Source: Citrifermentans bremense R1
GTDB taxonomy: Bacteria; Desulfobacterota; Desulfuromonadia; Geobacterales; Geobacteraceae
DNA length: 64,000 nt
NCBI RefSeq assembly: GCF_000426865.1
Contig: NZ_KE384581.1
Span: 216,478-280,477, forward strand
Direction of reading: 5' to 3'
Under the pieces are notes generated by a model. That model saw only the letters and a program-made list of their open reading frames with translations, ran no database searches and was not told the DNA's origin. Each line of letters begins with the position of its first letter. Positions within the stretch are counted from its first letter, which is position 1. The position numbers were made by a program, and so were the translations under genes. Below are positions 25,147-33,882 of the stretch, in pieces.

Positions 25147-27615
25147 ATGGTCAGCTTAACCATCGATGGCAAAAGCGTGCAGGTCGAAAAAGGTACCACC
25201 ATACTGGAGGCCGCGGCCACAGTCGGGATCAAGATCCCGACCCTTTGCTGGCTGCAGAAGGTCTCTCCGACCGGCGCCTGCCGCGTCTGCGCCGTGGAGG
25301 TAGCCGGCGTGGAGCGCACCATGACCGCCTGCAACACCCCGGTCAAGGAAGGGATCCAGGTCACCACCGACACCCCGGCGCTCAGGGAAGCGCGCAAGAA
25401 GATCATGGAGCTCATGCTGGTGAACCACCCGCTGGACTGCCCGGTCTGCGACGCCGGCGGCGAGTGCGACCTGCAGGATTCCTGCTACGCGCTGGACGCG
25501 ACCAAGCAGGAGTATTCGGCGCTCCTCGAGCGCCGCCCGATCCGCTACGACTGGCCGCTCATCGAAAGCGACCCGAACCGCTGCATCCTCTGCGAGAAGT
25601 GCGTCAAGGTGGACCACGAGATCGTCGGCTGCGACGCCATCGAGGTGGTGAACAAGGGTGAGGCGGCCATCATCGACACGGTGGACGGAAAGCCGCTCAA
25701 CTGCGAGTTCTGCGGCAACTGCGTCGCCGCCTGCCCGACCGGGGCTCTGATCACCAAGCCCTTCAAGTTCAAGGGTCGCCCCTGGTCCTTCAGCACGGTT
25801 CCCAGCGTCTGCGCCTTCTGCGGCGCCGGTTGCCAGATCGACTACCATGCCAAAAACGGCCGCGTCGAGCGCGTCACCAGCGACGACGGCAGCTACAACA
25901 ACGGCAACCTCTGCATCAACGGCCGCTTCGGCTACCGCTACCTCCACTCGCTGGAGCGGCTCTCGGACCCGATGCTGCGCGACGGCTCCGGCCGCCTCGC
26001 CAAAGCCGACTGGGAAACCGCCCTTACCGCCGCGGCCGACAAGCTGAAGCAGATCGTCTCCCAAAACGGCGGCAAGGCCGTCGCCGGCTTAAGCTCCCCC
26101 AGGGTGACCAACGAGGAGAACTTCCTCTTCAAAAAGTTCCTCACCGAGGCGATAGGCTCCGCGAACGTCGACTCCGAGGCGCGCTTGGGCTTCGCCCAAG
26201 CCCAGGCCCAGATGTCGCGCCGTTTCGGCTTCACCGGCGCCAGCACCACCATCGACGCGCTCGACAATGCCCAGGCCATCCTGGTCTTCGGCTGCGACCT
26301 GAACGCCGAGGCCACCGGCCTCGAATACCGGGTGATCAAGGCCGCCACCAAGAAGGACGCGCGGCTTATCCTGGTCAACATGCGCGACGTGAAGCTGAGG
26401 AAGTTCTCCAACGCGCAGCTGAAGCATCTTCCGGGGAGCGAGCTCTCCGTGATCTACGCGCTGATGAAGGGGATCCTCGCCGCAGGGGGCGCGCTTCCGG
26501 CCGGCTCCGAGGCGATCAAGGAGGCTCTGGACAAGCTCTCCATGGCGGAGCTCTGCAGCCAGGCAGGGGTTACCGAAAAGGCCGTGGCCGACGCCGCCTC
26601 GCTCATCGCGGGCAAAAGCCGCGTCTCCATCGTCTTCGGCGCCGACCTGATCAGAAGCGCAGACGCGGCCCAGAAGATATCGGCGCTCGCCGATCTCGCC
26701 GTCCTGACCGGTTCGGCCGCGAAGGAAGGCGGCGGGCTCTTCCCGGTCGACGCCAAGAACAACACGGTCGGCCTCCTCGACATGGGGGTCGCCCCGGGCG
26801 CCGACGGAAAGGACCTCTGGGGGATGGTCGAGGGTATCGAAGAGGGCTCGATCAAGGCGCTCTACCTTCTTGGGTGCGACCTGGCCTCCTTCCCGGACAA
26901 CCAGAGGATCAGGAAGGCGCTCGGAAAGCTCGAACTCCTCATCGTCCAGGACGTGTTCCAGGGCGATTCCCTCGAGTTCGCCCACGTGGTCTTCCCCGCC
27001 TCCGCCGCCGCCGAGAAGAGCGGAAGCTTCACCTCGCTCGACAACCGGGTGCAGCCGATCTTCAAATCGACCGCCGCCCCCGGCGCCGCCCGCGAGGACT
27101 GGGCCATCGTCTCCGAGCTCTACGGCAAGGTCACCGGAACCGTCCCGTCCTTCACCCCGGCAAGCCTCATGGCGCAGATCAAGAGCGAGATCCCGGCCTA
27201 CCAGCCGTTCGACGGCTCCAGGAACGGCTTCGTGAAGTCCGGTAACGGCAAGGTGGCACCCGCCCTCGCCCCCATAGCCAATCCGGCCGCGCCCGCACAG
27301 GCAACGTTCCAGCTCCTGGTCGGCCCGATCGGGTTCCACAACGGCACCTCGACCACCCGCTCCGACGCGAACCTGAGCGTCGCCCCGGCAGGGTTCGTCG
27401 AGCTGCATCCGGCCGACGCCGGGAAGCTCGGCATCGCAGAGGGGGGGAGCGTCAAGGTGATCTCGGCGAACACGTCCTTCACCGCGCCGGCCAGAATCAG
27501 CGACAAGCTGCAGCCGGGGCTCCTCTTCGCCCCCTCGCACTTCAGGGAGCTGAATGCCAACGCGCTTCTTACCGGCGGCTGCAACCTGGCCGAGGTGAAG
27601 GTGGAGAAGGGGTAG
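25147..27615 (+). CDS. sfrA: NADPH:Fe(III) oxidoreductase alpha subunit SfrA-like
   Basis: NuoG-like partner of SfrB, 822 residues. It has an N-terminal [2Fe-2S] ferredoxin domain (TLCWLQ, GACRVCAVE, MTACNTPV), a His-Cys Fe-S segment near NHPLDCPVCDAGGECDLQD, and two [4Fe-4S] motifs (CILCEKCVK, CEFCGNCVAACP). A molybdopterin-oxidoreductase-type domain from about residue 215 begins with CAFCGAGCQIDYHAKNG. The domain is complete to a C-terminal molybdopterin-dinucleotide-binding-like fold. Whether it binds Mo or, like NuoG, is a structural remnant cannot be told from sequence. The 57-base gap to sfrB indicates one operon, closed by a terminator at 27645. Confidence 0.9.
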   Translation: MVSLTIDGKSVQVEKGTTILEAAATVGIKIPTLCWLQKVSPTGACRVCAVEVAGVERTMTACNTPVKEGIQVTTDTPALREARKKIMELMLVNHPLDCPVCDAGGECDLQDSCYALDATKQEYSALLERRPIRYDWPLIESDPNRCILCEKCVKVDHEIVGCDAIEVVNKGEAAIIDTVDGKPLNCEFCGNCVAACPTGALITKPFKFKGRPWSFSTVPSVCAFCGAGCQIDYHAKNGRVERVTSDDGSYNNGNLCINGRFGYRYLHSLERLSDPMLRDGSGRLAKADWETALTAAADKLKQIVSQNGGKAVAGLSSPRVTNEENFLFKKFLTEAIGSANVDSEARLGFAQAQAQMSRRFGFTGASTTIDALDNAQAILVFGCDLNAEATGLEYRVIKAATKKDARLILVNMRDVKLRKFSNAQLKHLPGSELSVIYALMKGILAAGGALPAGSEAIKEALDKLSMAELCSQAGVTEKAVADAASLIAGKSRVSIVFGADLIRSADAAQKISALADLAVLTGSAAKEGGGLFPVDAKNNTVGLLDMGVAPGADGKDLWGMVEGIEEGSIKALYLLGCDLASFPDNQRIRKALGKLELLIVQDVFQGDSLEFAHVVFPASAAAEKSGSFTSLDNRVQPIFKSTAAPGAAREDWAIVSELYGKVTGTVPSFTPASLMAQIKSEIPAYQPFDGSRNGFVKSGNGKVAPALAPIANPAAPAQATFQLLVGPIGFHNGTSTTRSDANLSVAPAGFVELHPADAGKLGIAEGGSVKVISANTSFTAPARISDKLQPGLLFAPSHFRELNANALLTGGCNLAEVKVEKG

Positions 27616-27644
27616 CGCTTGCGCGTACAACCGCTCATGCAACG

Positions 27645-27677
27645 AAAAAGGCCCCGGTTTCCGACCGGGGCCTTTTT
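27645..27677 (+). terminator. Intrinsic terminator of the sfrBA operon
   Basis: GGCCCCGG (27650-27657), a seven-base loop and CCGGGGCC (27665-27672), with five A residues before and five T residues after; it can act in both directions. Confidence 0.9.
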
Positions 27678-27760
27678 GCTGGCAAGCCTTGACGGCACAT
27701 GTTAGGCTGGCATTCGATCCGCTGTCGCAGCATCAAGCCGCATCTATCGGGAGGTGTACC

Positions 27761-27997
27761 ATGGACGAGAAACTGGCACGTGTGGCGGTCCTGGCAGGCG
27801 CCAACAGCGAGGTCGCCGAAACCCTGGACAAGGTCCTTACCGGCCCCAACGACCGCGCCTACGTGGTCTGCGGCTACCTGGATTGCAAGCAGAACCTCAA
27901 GGGGAACTGCACCATCTACACGGTGCTGGACGTGCCGCGCATGAAGACCGGCCGCCCCTGCAGCAGCTACGAGAAGCGCCAGGTCGCCGAGAACTGA
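27761..27997 (+). CDS. Small cysteine-containing protein, unrecognised
   Basis: A 78-residue protein starting MDEKLARVAVLAGANSEV, with the ribosome site GGGAGGTG nine bases before the ATG. It has four cysteines in the second half (CGYLDCKQ, GNCTIYTV, GRPCSSYEKR), spaced as in a metal-binding or redox fold, and no signal peptide or membrane segment. I do not recognise the family. It sits between the sfrA terminator and the convergent last gene of the respiratory left arm. Confidence 0.7.
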   Translation: MDEKLARVAVLAGANSEVAETLDKVLTGPNDRAYVVCGYLDCKQNLKGNCTIYTVLDVPRMKTGRPCSSYEKRQVAEN

Positions 27998-28008
27998 GAT
28001 GAAGGGAA

Positions 28009-28563
28009 TTACAACTCGGGGGAATCTTCCTCGGGGGGGAGACGGCCGTTTCGGTCCAGGAAGGCGAGCTGCTCGGTCCTTTTCCCGACCTGGTCGCTGC
28101 AGAAGGTCCAGATGCGGTAGCTCTCCAGGCAGAGGATGGTGAACCCGGCGCCGAAGACCGCCCAGTAGTTGTCGGCCAAGGCCTCGGCGAAATAGTAGAA
28201 GAGGTAGAAGCCGGCCAGGTAGCCGACGTGGCAAAAGCTGCTCGGGTGCCTGAGCCCGGCCATCATCCGGGAGAGGCTCAGGATGATGGCGGAAAAGGTG
28301 TAGAGCACCAGCACCAGGCTGATCATGAGCGGCGTCGGGGGCGCGCCCAGCGCCTGGATCACGGACTGGGGCGCGGGGAGGAACCAGAACTCGCGCCAGG
28401 CCAGCATGCTCAAAAGCAGAAACAGGGAAAGCGCCCAGAGTCCCCGGTTCGAGAACCTCTTCAGGCGCTTTATCTCGTCCAAAAGCCCCTGGCGCAACGC
28501 GGCCTGCGAGTCGCACGGCGCCTGCCCCATAACCCCTGTCTTATCGTTCTCCGCCTGCTCCAT
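28009..28563 (-). CDS. Polytopic membrane protein, last gene of the left respiratory arm
   Basis: A 184-residue protein with about four transmembrane helices (about 42-60, 77-97, 112-127, 133-152) and a cytoplasmic N-terminus. It is a paralog of the 43101-43646 product. Both have a helical N-terminal tail ending in a [NR]RGLW motif, a pause, and a final helix with VFGAGF/VFCAG then LCLE/LLLE. Each closes its own respiratory operon, so it is probably a subunit or assembly factor of a quinol oxidoreductase. No known family name is recognised. Confidence 0.8.
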   Translation of the reverse strand: MEQAENDKTGVMGQAPCDSQAALRQGLLDEIKRLKRFSNRGLWALSLFLLLSMLAWREFWFLPAPQSVIQALGAPPTPLMISLVLVLYTFSAIILSLSRMMAGLRHPSSFCHVGYLAGFYLFYYFAEALADNYWAVFGAGFTILCLESYRIWTFCSDQVGKRTEQLAFLDRNGRLPPEEDSPEL

Positions 28564-28600
28564 TCACACACTCGATTGCTGACACTGGCTTAAGTTACAG

Positions 28601-29443
28601 CTACTTGTTCCGGCAGGCGGCTGCGTTGTTGACCGGCTTGAAGGGTTCTTGCTCAATCTCGTTTAATTTGACTCTGATAAAGTAGTAAGATTGAGCGATC
28701 TTGTCAAGCTCGTAAGGCAGATTCGTAGGCCGCAATGCTTCCGAGTTCCTCTCACTTCTCTCTGTGTATTCCTGCAGCTTCCTCATCGGCACCAAAACGA
28801 TCATCTTTAACAGAGTGATCACCCCGGCGACTGTCAGCACCAGCGTCAAGAGTGAGAAAATCAGCATCTGGATCTTGATCGATGCCAGTGCCCCCTGGGT
28901 CGCCTCCTGCGAGAGACCGATGTCGAGGGTACCCAGGACCTTCTGGCTTGCGGGGTGGAAGTGGCAGGCGGCGTTGGCGCATTCCGGGTCGTTGTAGATC
29001 GGGGCCGTGATGGCCAAAACCCCTTCGCCTGCGGCGTTTTTGAACTGCCGCGCCTTCTCCATGCTCCCCAGGGTCGATACCGGCGCCTCCTTCTCGTGGC
29101 ACATGACGCACCCTTCGGCCTTCTTGTCCACCTGGCGGTTCACTTCCTCGGGCTTGGAGGAGAAGGCGACTACCCCCTTCTTGTTGAAGATCCTGACGTG
29201 CTGCACGCCGCTTTGGGCGCTGATGTTCTGGATGATGGCCCGGTTCAGTTCGGCATCGGACTTCATCATGGCGTAGCGGGTCGATTTGAGCACTATGCCG
29301 GCCAGGTTGTTCGCCTGCAGTATCGAGTCGCGGATCACCACCTGCTTTATGGCGGCGTAAAGGAGCACGAAGCAGACCACGAGAAATCCGGTTACCACTA
29401 TGCCTACGGGGACCAGGGCCCTTCCTGCGATCTTGTCGAACAT
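28601..29443 (-). CDS. Membrane heme-c sensor-type protein with HAMP-like end
   Basis: A 280-residue protein with an N-terminal transmembrane helix (about 11-32) and a second near 188-210. Between them is a periplasmic domain with a CVMCH heme motif (about 112) and CANAACH (C-x4-CH, about 159), matching the sensor half of the 17591-19219 kinase. After the second helix only a HAMP-like stretch of about 65 residues remains, with no kinase, GGDEF or chemotaxis output. Because it lies inside a cytochrome operon, it may be an electron-transfer subunit or a redox sensor acting through contact. The ATG at 29443 has GGGAG upstream. Confidence 0.85.
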   Translation of the reverse strand: MFDKIAGRALVPVGIVVTGFLVVCFVLLYAAIKQVVIRDSILQANNLAGIVLKSTRYAMMKSDAELNRAIIQNISAQSGVQHVRIFNKKGVVAFSSKPEEVNRQVDKKAEGCVMCHEKEAPVSTLGSMEKARQFKNAAGEGVLAITAPIYNDPECANAACHFHPASQKVLGTLDIGLSQEATQGALASIKIQMLIFSLLTLVLTVAGVITLLKMIVLVPMRKLQEYTERSERNSEALRPTNLPYELDKIAQSYYFIRVKLNEIEQEPFKPVNNAAACRNK

Positions 29444-29535
29444 GGCGCCATCTCCCTTGCGCTCTTCGCGCGCCTTACCCTGGCGGCTCGCCGGACCTCG
29501 TTTCGTCCTTTGAGCCGCCGCCGGTTTCGCGAGGG

Positions 29536-30891
29536 TCAATCCAGTTTGGTCATTTTGCTGTAGGAGGCGACGGCCACGGGGCTCGCCTCGCGGCGGCCAG
29601 CCGCCGGCGCGGTCACCGCCTCGGTCACCGTAACCTCTTCCTCCTGCTGCCTCCACTTGTAGAGGATGGGGAGGCGGTACAGGATGAAGCGGTACACCAC
29701 GATGTAGATGGCGAAGATGGTCAGGCTGATGACGACCTCGCGCCAGGGGGGGATCTCCCTTTCCGGCAGTTTCCAGTTGAAGGTGATGATGGCGGTGTTG
29801 ACCCGGTTCAGCACCACGCCGAAGACGGTGGCGAAGGCGCCCAGGCGGATGACCCCCATCTTGCGGGTGTGCACGCCGTAGGTCATCAGCACGAGCGGCA
29901 GCATGAAGCCGACGATGATCTCGAGCATGAACCACTGCCCCCAACCGCTGTCGAGATAGCTCCACTTGTTGTCATGGGCGATGCCGATGAGCTTGATGGT
30001 GATGTAGGTCGCGATCCCCATGCAGGCCCCCTTGGCTAGGGTCACGGTGCAGCGGTCGAGGGCTTCCTTGAACCTTCTGTCGGTGCGCCATCCCATGAAC
30101 TTGGAGGCGATGGTGCTGACGGTGATCACCATGCAAAGGCCCCCGGGAAGTGACGACACGAAGAAATGCAGCCACTGGAAGGACGAGGAGTACCAAAGCG
30201 GGTGCACCTTGCCGGGCGCGTAGGTGAAGAGCGCGCCTAACGCCCCCTGGTGCAGCGTGGAGAGGATGATCCCCGAAACGGTGAGCCCCAAGGTGATCCT
30301 GCGCACCCCGCGCTTGCCCGCCGGGAATCCGATCCACTCGAAGAAGGCGGTGGAGACCTCGGCCACCTGCACCGACAGGTAGGTGGCGACGTGCCAGGCG
30401 ACCAGGAAGAGGACGGCCGCCGGGCCGAAGGAGACCACCATCGGGTAGGGGAGCCGCCAGGGCTGCCCCAGGTCCGCCAGCAGGTAGACTACCGCGAAGA
30501 AGTAGCCCAAGAGCCCGTTCAAAAGGGCGAGCCGCTCGATCGGCTCCAGGTCGTGGCGGCCGAAGATCTCGCAGGCGGTTCCCAACTGGAACCCCGAGGA
30601 GGATAGCGGCACCATGGCGAAGAGGCCGAAGCCCAGGAAAAGGCCCCAGGGGTAGTCGTTGGAGCCGCTGGTGGCCCAGGCGAGCCCGAAGACGAAGCGC
30701 CCCAAAAGGATCGGGATGCCGACGGCGAAGATGGCGGCGAGTATCCAGTTGAAGGGGTTCCTGAACGCCTGCAACAGGTACTGGCTCGGGGTGAGCCCCA
30801 GAAGGAGCTTCTGGACCACGGTCCGCTTCTTTCCGGACTCGTCATAGGGCGAATCGACGACGGCCAAGCCGTGCTTGATCATGTTTTTCAT
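29536..30891 (-). CDS. NrfD/HybB-type quinone-interacting membrane subunit
   Basis: Integral membrane subunit (451 residues, about ten helices) that exchanges electrons and protons with the menaquinone pool. The fold is shown by PWGLFLGFGLFAMVPLSSSGF, LADLGQPWRLPYPMV, TLHQGALGALF and GVVLNRVNTAIITFNWKLP. Upstream and cotranscribed are a HybA-like ferredoxin and a five-heme cytochrome, as in Cbc4-type menaquinol oxidoreductases of Geobacter. Gap to the ferredoxin gene is 2 bases. Direction of electron flow is inferred to be from menaquinol to periplasmic cytochromes. Confidence 0.92.
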   Translation of the reverse strand: MKNMIKHGLAVVDSPYDESGKKRTVVQKLLLGLTPSQYLLQAFRNPFNWILAAIFAVGIPILLGRFVFGLAWATSGSNDYPWGLFLGFGLFAMVPLSSSGFQLGTACEIFGRHDLEPIERLALLNGLLGYFFAVVYLLADLGQPWRLPYPMVVSFGPAAVLFLVAWHVATYLSVQVAEVSTAFFEWIGFPAGKRGVRRITLGLTVSGIILSTLHQGALGALFTYAPGKVHPLWYSSSFQWLHFFVSSLPGGLCMVITVSTIASKFMGWRTDRRFKEALDRCTVTLAKGACMGIATYITIKLIGIAHDNKWSYLDSGWGQWFMLEIIVGFMLPLVLMTYGVHTRKMGVIRLGAFATVFGVVLNRVNTAIITFNWKLPEREIPPWREVVISLTIFAIYIVVYRFILYRLPILYKWRQQEEEVTVTEAVTAPAAGRREASPVAVASYSKMTKLD

Positions 30892-30893
30892 GG

Positions 30894-31802
30894 TTAGGGC
30901 TCCTCCTCTTTGGATTCGGTGTCATGTCCCTCTCCCCCCGAGTCGTGTTTGGAGAGGAGGTGGATCCCGGAAAAGAGCGCCGGCCAGATGGAAAGCACCA
31001 TGGGCACCATGCCGAGGAAGTCCTTCACGTTGGAGATGATCGGGTCGTTGCTGAGCGACGGGTCGAAGCCGATCTTGTCGAACTCGGTGCCTGAAAGGTA
31101 GAGCCAGCTGGTGCCGCCGACCTCCTTTTCGCCGTAGACATGGTCGAGGTAGCGGTCGGGGTTGGAGCGGATCCGCTCGTGCGCGATCTTGATCAGGTCG
31201 GCCCGGTGCCCGAAGGTGAGCGCCTCCTGCGGGCAGATATCGACGCACGCCGGCGGTTTGCCCACCTTGAGGCGGGTGTCGTAGCAAAGGATGCATTTCT
31301 TGATCACCGGGTTGGTGACGCTTTCGTAGTCGTACCCCGGGACGTTGAAGGGGCAGGCGATCATGCAGTTGCGGCAGCCGACGCAGACCTTGGAGTTGTA
31401 GATGACCGCCCCCTCCTTGGTCTTCGTATAGGCGTTCACGAAGCACGAGGTGAGGCAGGCCGGTTCGTTGCAGTGGTTGCACTGCACCTTGCGGTAGACG
31501 GGGCCTCCGGGCTTTTCCTTCTCGTACTGGTTCACCACCGTGTACGCCTTGGCCGTCGGGCGGCGGGGCTCCTCGAATACCGACTTGTCGTCGAAGGAGG
31601 TGTCCGGCTCCGGCAGTTTCTGTTCCTTGTTGCAGGCAGCCTCGCAGCTGCGGCAGCCGATGCAGCGGGTGGTATCCACCAGGACCCCCATCGATTCCGG
31701 GTATCCTTCGAAGGAACCACTTGCCCACCCCTTGTTGGTCTTGCCCATCGCTATGGTGGTCCCGCCAATCAGGCACGCCTTCAGGAAGTTTCTTCGTTTC
31801 AT
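30894..31802 (-). CDS. HybA-like periplasmic ferredoxin with four [4Fe-4S] clusters
   Basis: Electron-transfer subunit of 302 residues. A twin-arginine signal, KRRNFLKACLIGG, starts the protein. Four cysteine sets follow: CIGCRSCEAAC, CNHCNEPACLTSC, CVGCRNCMIAC and CILCYDTRLKVGKPPACVDIC (the last in two parts). A C-terminal hydrophobic helix (about 255-280) anchors it, as in HybA. The ATG at 31802, six bases after GAGGAGG, places the twin-arginine motif at the N-terminus and is preferred over a start five codons upstream. It links the NrfD-like subunit to the pentaheme cytochrome. Confidence 0.93.
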   Translation of the reverse strand: MKRRNFLKACLIGGTTIAMGKTNKGWASGSFEGYPESMGVLVDTTRCIGCRSCEAACNKEQKLPEPDTSFDDKSVFEEPRRPTAKAYTVVNQYEKEKPGGPVYRKVQCNHCNEPACLTSCFVNAYTKTKEGAVIYNSKVCVGCRNCMIACPFNVPGYDYESVTNPVIKKCILCYDTRLKVGKPPACVDICPQEALTFGHRADLIKIAHERIRSNPDRYLDHVYGEKEVGGTSWLYLSGTEFDKIGFDPSLSNDPIISNVKDFLGMVPMVLSIWPALFSGIHLLSKHDSGGEGHDTESKEEEP

Positions 31803-31847
31803 CAGCGTCCTCCTCAAATCATGAATGAGCTGCTATCGATGTCGATT

Positions 31848-32372
31848 CTAGTGCTTCTTGGCATGGGCGGGTTTGGCCCCCAGTCGCGAAGAGCTGTTGA
31901 ACGCCTCTCCCGCTTCCGTGCGGGGATGGCATTCCTGGCAGCCGACCGGACCGGCTCCTTCCTTCTGGTGGCAGCCGATGCAGCTTTGGTGCATGGCCCC
32001 TTTGAGCCCCATCTTGTCCTTGTGGTAGCGCTGCTTGTCGGCGTGCTTTTCGGCCAAGGTCTCCGGGGAGAAAGGCTTGGCCGAGTGGCACCCCTTGCAG
32101 GAGACCACGGCGGTGGGGCTCGAGTTCTGGTGGCACCTGGCGCACTCGGGGTCGAGCACCAGCGTGCCGGTTGTGTGGTGATGGCAGCCGGCGCATTCCT
32201 TCAACTGCTGGATGTGCTTCGCGTGGTTGAAGGCGAACGGTTTGTACAGCGTGCCGTTTTGATTGAGGGTGACGGAGTCGGGAACCGCCGCGCATTGAGC
32301 CGCGAGAGGGGTGAACACCGAAATGGCGCCCAGGGAAAGCGCAGCAACTATAAGGTGTTTATAAGAGGACAT
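31848..32372 (-). CDS. Pentaheme periplasmic cytochrome c
   Basis: A 174-residue secreted cytochrome with a signal peptide (about 1-28, ending CAA-VPDS) and five CxxCH heme motifs: CAGCH, CARCH, CKGCH, CIGCH and CQECH. Additional histidines (FNHAKH, HHHTTG, RYHKDK) can provide axial ligands, as in class III cytochromes. It is the c-type partner of the HybA-like and NrfD-like subunits, comparable in role to CbcS. The tail is Lys/Ala-rich. Confidence 0.92.
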   Translation of the reverse strand: MSSYKHLIVAALSLGAISVFTPLAAQCAAVPDSVTLNQNGTLYKPFAFNHAKHIQQLKECAGCHHHTTGTLVLDPECARCHQNSSPTAVVSCKGCHSAKPFSPETLAEKHADKQRYHKDKMGLKGAMHQSCIGCHQKEGAGPVGCQECHPRTEAGEAFNSSSRLGAKPAHAKKH

Positions 32373-32433
32373 GTCATGTTCTCCTGGCTGTGAGAGTTGG
32401 GGAGGCGGACTCCCTTGAACCGTGCAGCTATCT

Positions 32434-32616
32434 CTAGTGATGCGTTTGCGTCTTCGTCTGCTGCTCCTTGTGGTGCAGGTAGCGGTAGAACATCGGGAAC
32501 CCGATGAAGAAGGCGACGCAGATCAGGTACTCGACCCCCTTGATGTACTGGTAGAAGTCGACCAGAGTGAAGACCTCCTTGATCTGTCCTATCGATCCCA
32601 GTGATTGCTCGACCAT
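32434..32616 (-). CDS. Small single-pass membrane protein
   Basis: A 60-residue protein with one transmembrane helix (about 28-46, VEYLICVAFFIGFPMFY) and a His/Gln/Lys-rich cytoplasmic tail (LHHKEQQTKTQTHH). The ribosome site AAGGAG lies eight bases before the ATG. No family is recognised. Its place between small membrane proteins and the pentaheme cytochrome suggests an accessory subunit. Confidence 0.75.
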   Translation of the reverse strand: MVEQSLGSIGQIKEVFTLVDFYQYIKGVEYLICVAFFIGFPMFYRYLHHKEQQTKTQTHH

Positions 32617-32655
32617 GGTAGTGGCTCCTTTTTGACGGAAATGAAAGCCTGGCGG

Positions 32656-32904
32656 CTAGTGCGACTTCACGCGCGACGGCGATTTCTCCTGCTCCTTGCC
32701 CAGCCCCTTCAGCATGCCGTAAAGGGTCATCATGGCCGGGATCAACTGCACCACGAGCACCAGTGCGCAAAAGCCCAGGAAAATGAAGATCCCCAGCTTG
32801 CTGACGAAGACCTTGCTGGTAGAGGCGGCGAAAGCGTTAGCTGTCGTCATGAGAAAAACTATGGCAGTGTTGACTGCCGCCGACATACGCATTCTCGTTT
32901 TCAT
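32656..32904 (-). CDS. Small membrane protein of the Q-x-x-P family (left arm, second copy)
   Basis: An 82-residue protein with a signal-like N-terminus (residues 1-27, ending AFAAS) and one transmembrane helix carrying FLGFCALVLVVQLIPAM, then LKGLGKEQEK. The FCALxLVxQLxP segment is almost the same as the C-terminal part of the 40544-41203 protein, and weaker forms occur in the 33442-33693 and 40248-40514 products. It follows the separate pseudo-receiver gene directly, whereas on the right arm the two are fused. This suggests that they work together at the membrane. Confidence 0.8.
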   Translation of the reverse strand: MKTRMRMSAAVNTAIVFLMTTANAFAASTSKVFVSKLGIFIFLGFCALVLVVQLIPAMMTLYGMLKGLGKEQEKSPSRVKSH

Positions 32905-32977
32905 GGTGTTCCTCCTTTTTAGTTGATGTTGAAAAGGACGTGCCGGGCGCGGTACCCGGTTTGTTCCTGGGCTGATG

Positions 32978-33364
32978 TCATGCGAGCTGCGGTCTCAGGC
33001 TCTCGAAGGCGCAGCGCACCGCCTGCCTGATCTCCTCCCTGTCCTCGGCGTTCACCGGTTTCAGCGCGTGGTAGAAAATCCCTTCGCTTCTGAGCTTTCT
33101 GGAGAGCGGCAGCGACGCGCCGGCGGCGATCAGTATGATGGTCAGCCTGCGGTTGCACTGCTTTAAGAGCGGTATCAATTCGGCAGCGGTGAACTCGTCG
33201 AACTTGGTTCCCAAAAGCACTACCTGGGCCGTCTTCTTCAGTATCCCGGAGAGCGCGCTCTCAACGGAGTTGGTAACGATCACGTTGTAGCCGGACTCGA
33301 TGAACATCTCTGCCATCTGCTTTCTGCAATCCATATCTTCATCCACTATGAGAAGTCCTTGCAT
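32978..33364 (-). CDS. Receiver-like protein without phospho-acceptor Asp (left arm)
   Basis: A 128-residue CheY-like domain protein, MQGLLIVDEDMDCRKQM... The alpha/beta receiver pattern is clear, with acidic residues after strand 1 and the conserved Lys in GIFYHALKPVNAED. At the phosphorylation site after strand 3 the sequence is VVLLGTKFDE, with Gly where Asp is expected. It is a close paralog of the N-terminal half of the 40544-41203 protein (LLLGNDFD; GIFYHALKPADAMD). The start at 33364 fits the receiver N-terminus; a longer frame to 33445 would overlap the upstream gene. It is probably a protein-interaction domain rather than a phosphorylation switch. Confidence 0.85.
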   Translation of the reverse strand: MQGLLIVDEDMDCRKQMAEMFIESGYNVIVTNSVESALSGILKKTAQVVLLGTKFDEFTAAELIPLLKQCNRRLTIILIAAGASLPLSRKLRSEGIFYHALKPVNAEDREEIRQAVRCAFESLRPQLA

Positions 33365-33441
33365 GGCTTTACCCTCACATGGCTTGGAACGTTGCAAGCG
33401 GGCACCGGACCAAAAGACGCTCGGCCCGGCGGTTTCAGGAG

Positions 33442-33693
33442 TCACACCCCGGTCTTGTTCTCCTTGACCGCGTCTTGAGCTCGGCTCTCGGCCTCCGAGG
33501 AGAAAATACCTTTCACGATGTCAACGAACATGTTCAGGCCGGGGAGCAGCTGGAACAGGATCACCACGGCGATGAAGGCTATGAAAACGATGCCGGCAAG
33601 GCCGAGCCCGGACGATTCTTTCGCTCCGGAGGCTGCCAAGGCCTGGGTTCCGGTAACCAATAGTGACGCTGTAGCTGCGGATAGAAGTTTCAT
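33442..33693 (-). CDS. Small membrane protein of the Q-x-x-P family (left arm, first gene)
   Basis: An 83-residue protein with a signal-like N-terminus (1-21, ending ALAAS) and a transmembrane helix with FIAFIAVVILFQLLPGLNMF, followed by VKGIF and a charged tail. The Q-x-x-P signature within the helix and the following KG are shared with three other proteins of this locus. It is the first gene of the left-arm operon, 72 bases downstream of a sigma-54 type promoter. Confidence 0.8.
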   Translation of the reverse strand: MKLLSAATASLLVTGTQALAASGAKESSGLGLAGIVFIAFIAVVILFQLLPGLNMFVDIVKGIFSSEAESRAQDAVKENKTGV

Positions 33694-33764
33694 GATAATC
33701 TCCTTTCCTTTTTCAGGTTTCCAGACAGCGGATGACAGCTTTTACCGGCTTGCCTACCTGAATA

Positions 33765-33779
33765 GCATCGACCGTGCCA
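33765..33779 (-). promoter_or_regulatory. Sigma-54 promoter of the left respiratory arm
   Basis: On the minus strand TGGCAC, GGTCG, ATGC, then TA. The -24 GG and -12 GC are separated by exactly ten bases, as sigma-54 needs. The expected start near 33753 gives a 60-base leader to the first gene (33693). Confidence 0.7.
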
Positions 33780-33863
33780 TATGGATTTTAATTTTATACT
33801 TCGTGTAATTTCGGTGCCTTAGCGTGAGGGGGACGCACGGGAGAGGCGCTTTCAGGGGGAAAA

Positions 33864-33882
33864 TGTATAGGCGCGGTATACA
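33864..33882. promoter_or_regulatory. 19-bp operator TGTATA-N7-TATACA, proximal left site
   Basis: A perfect inverted repeat, TGTATA (33864-33869), GGCGCGG, TATACA (33877-33882). It lies about 110-130 bases upstream of the predicted sigma-54 transcription start, the usual place for an activator binding site. The same layout occurs upstream of the dodecaheme gene. Confidence 0.7.
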
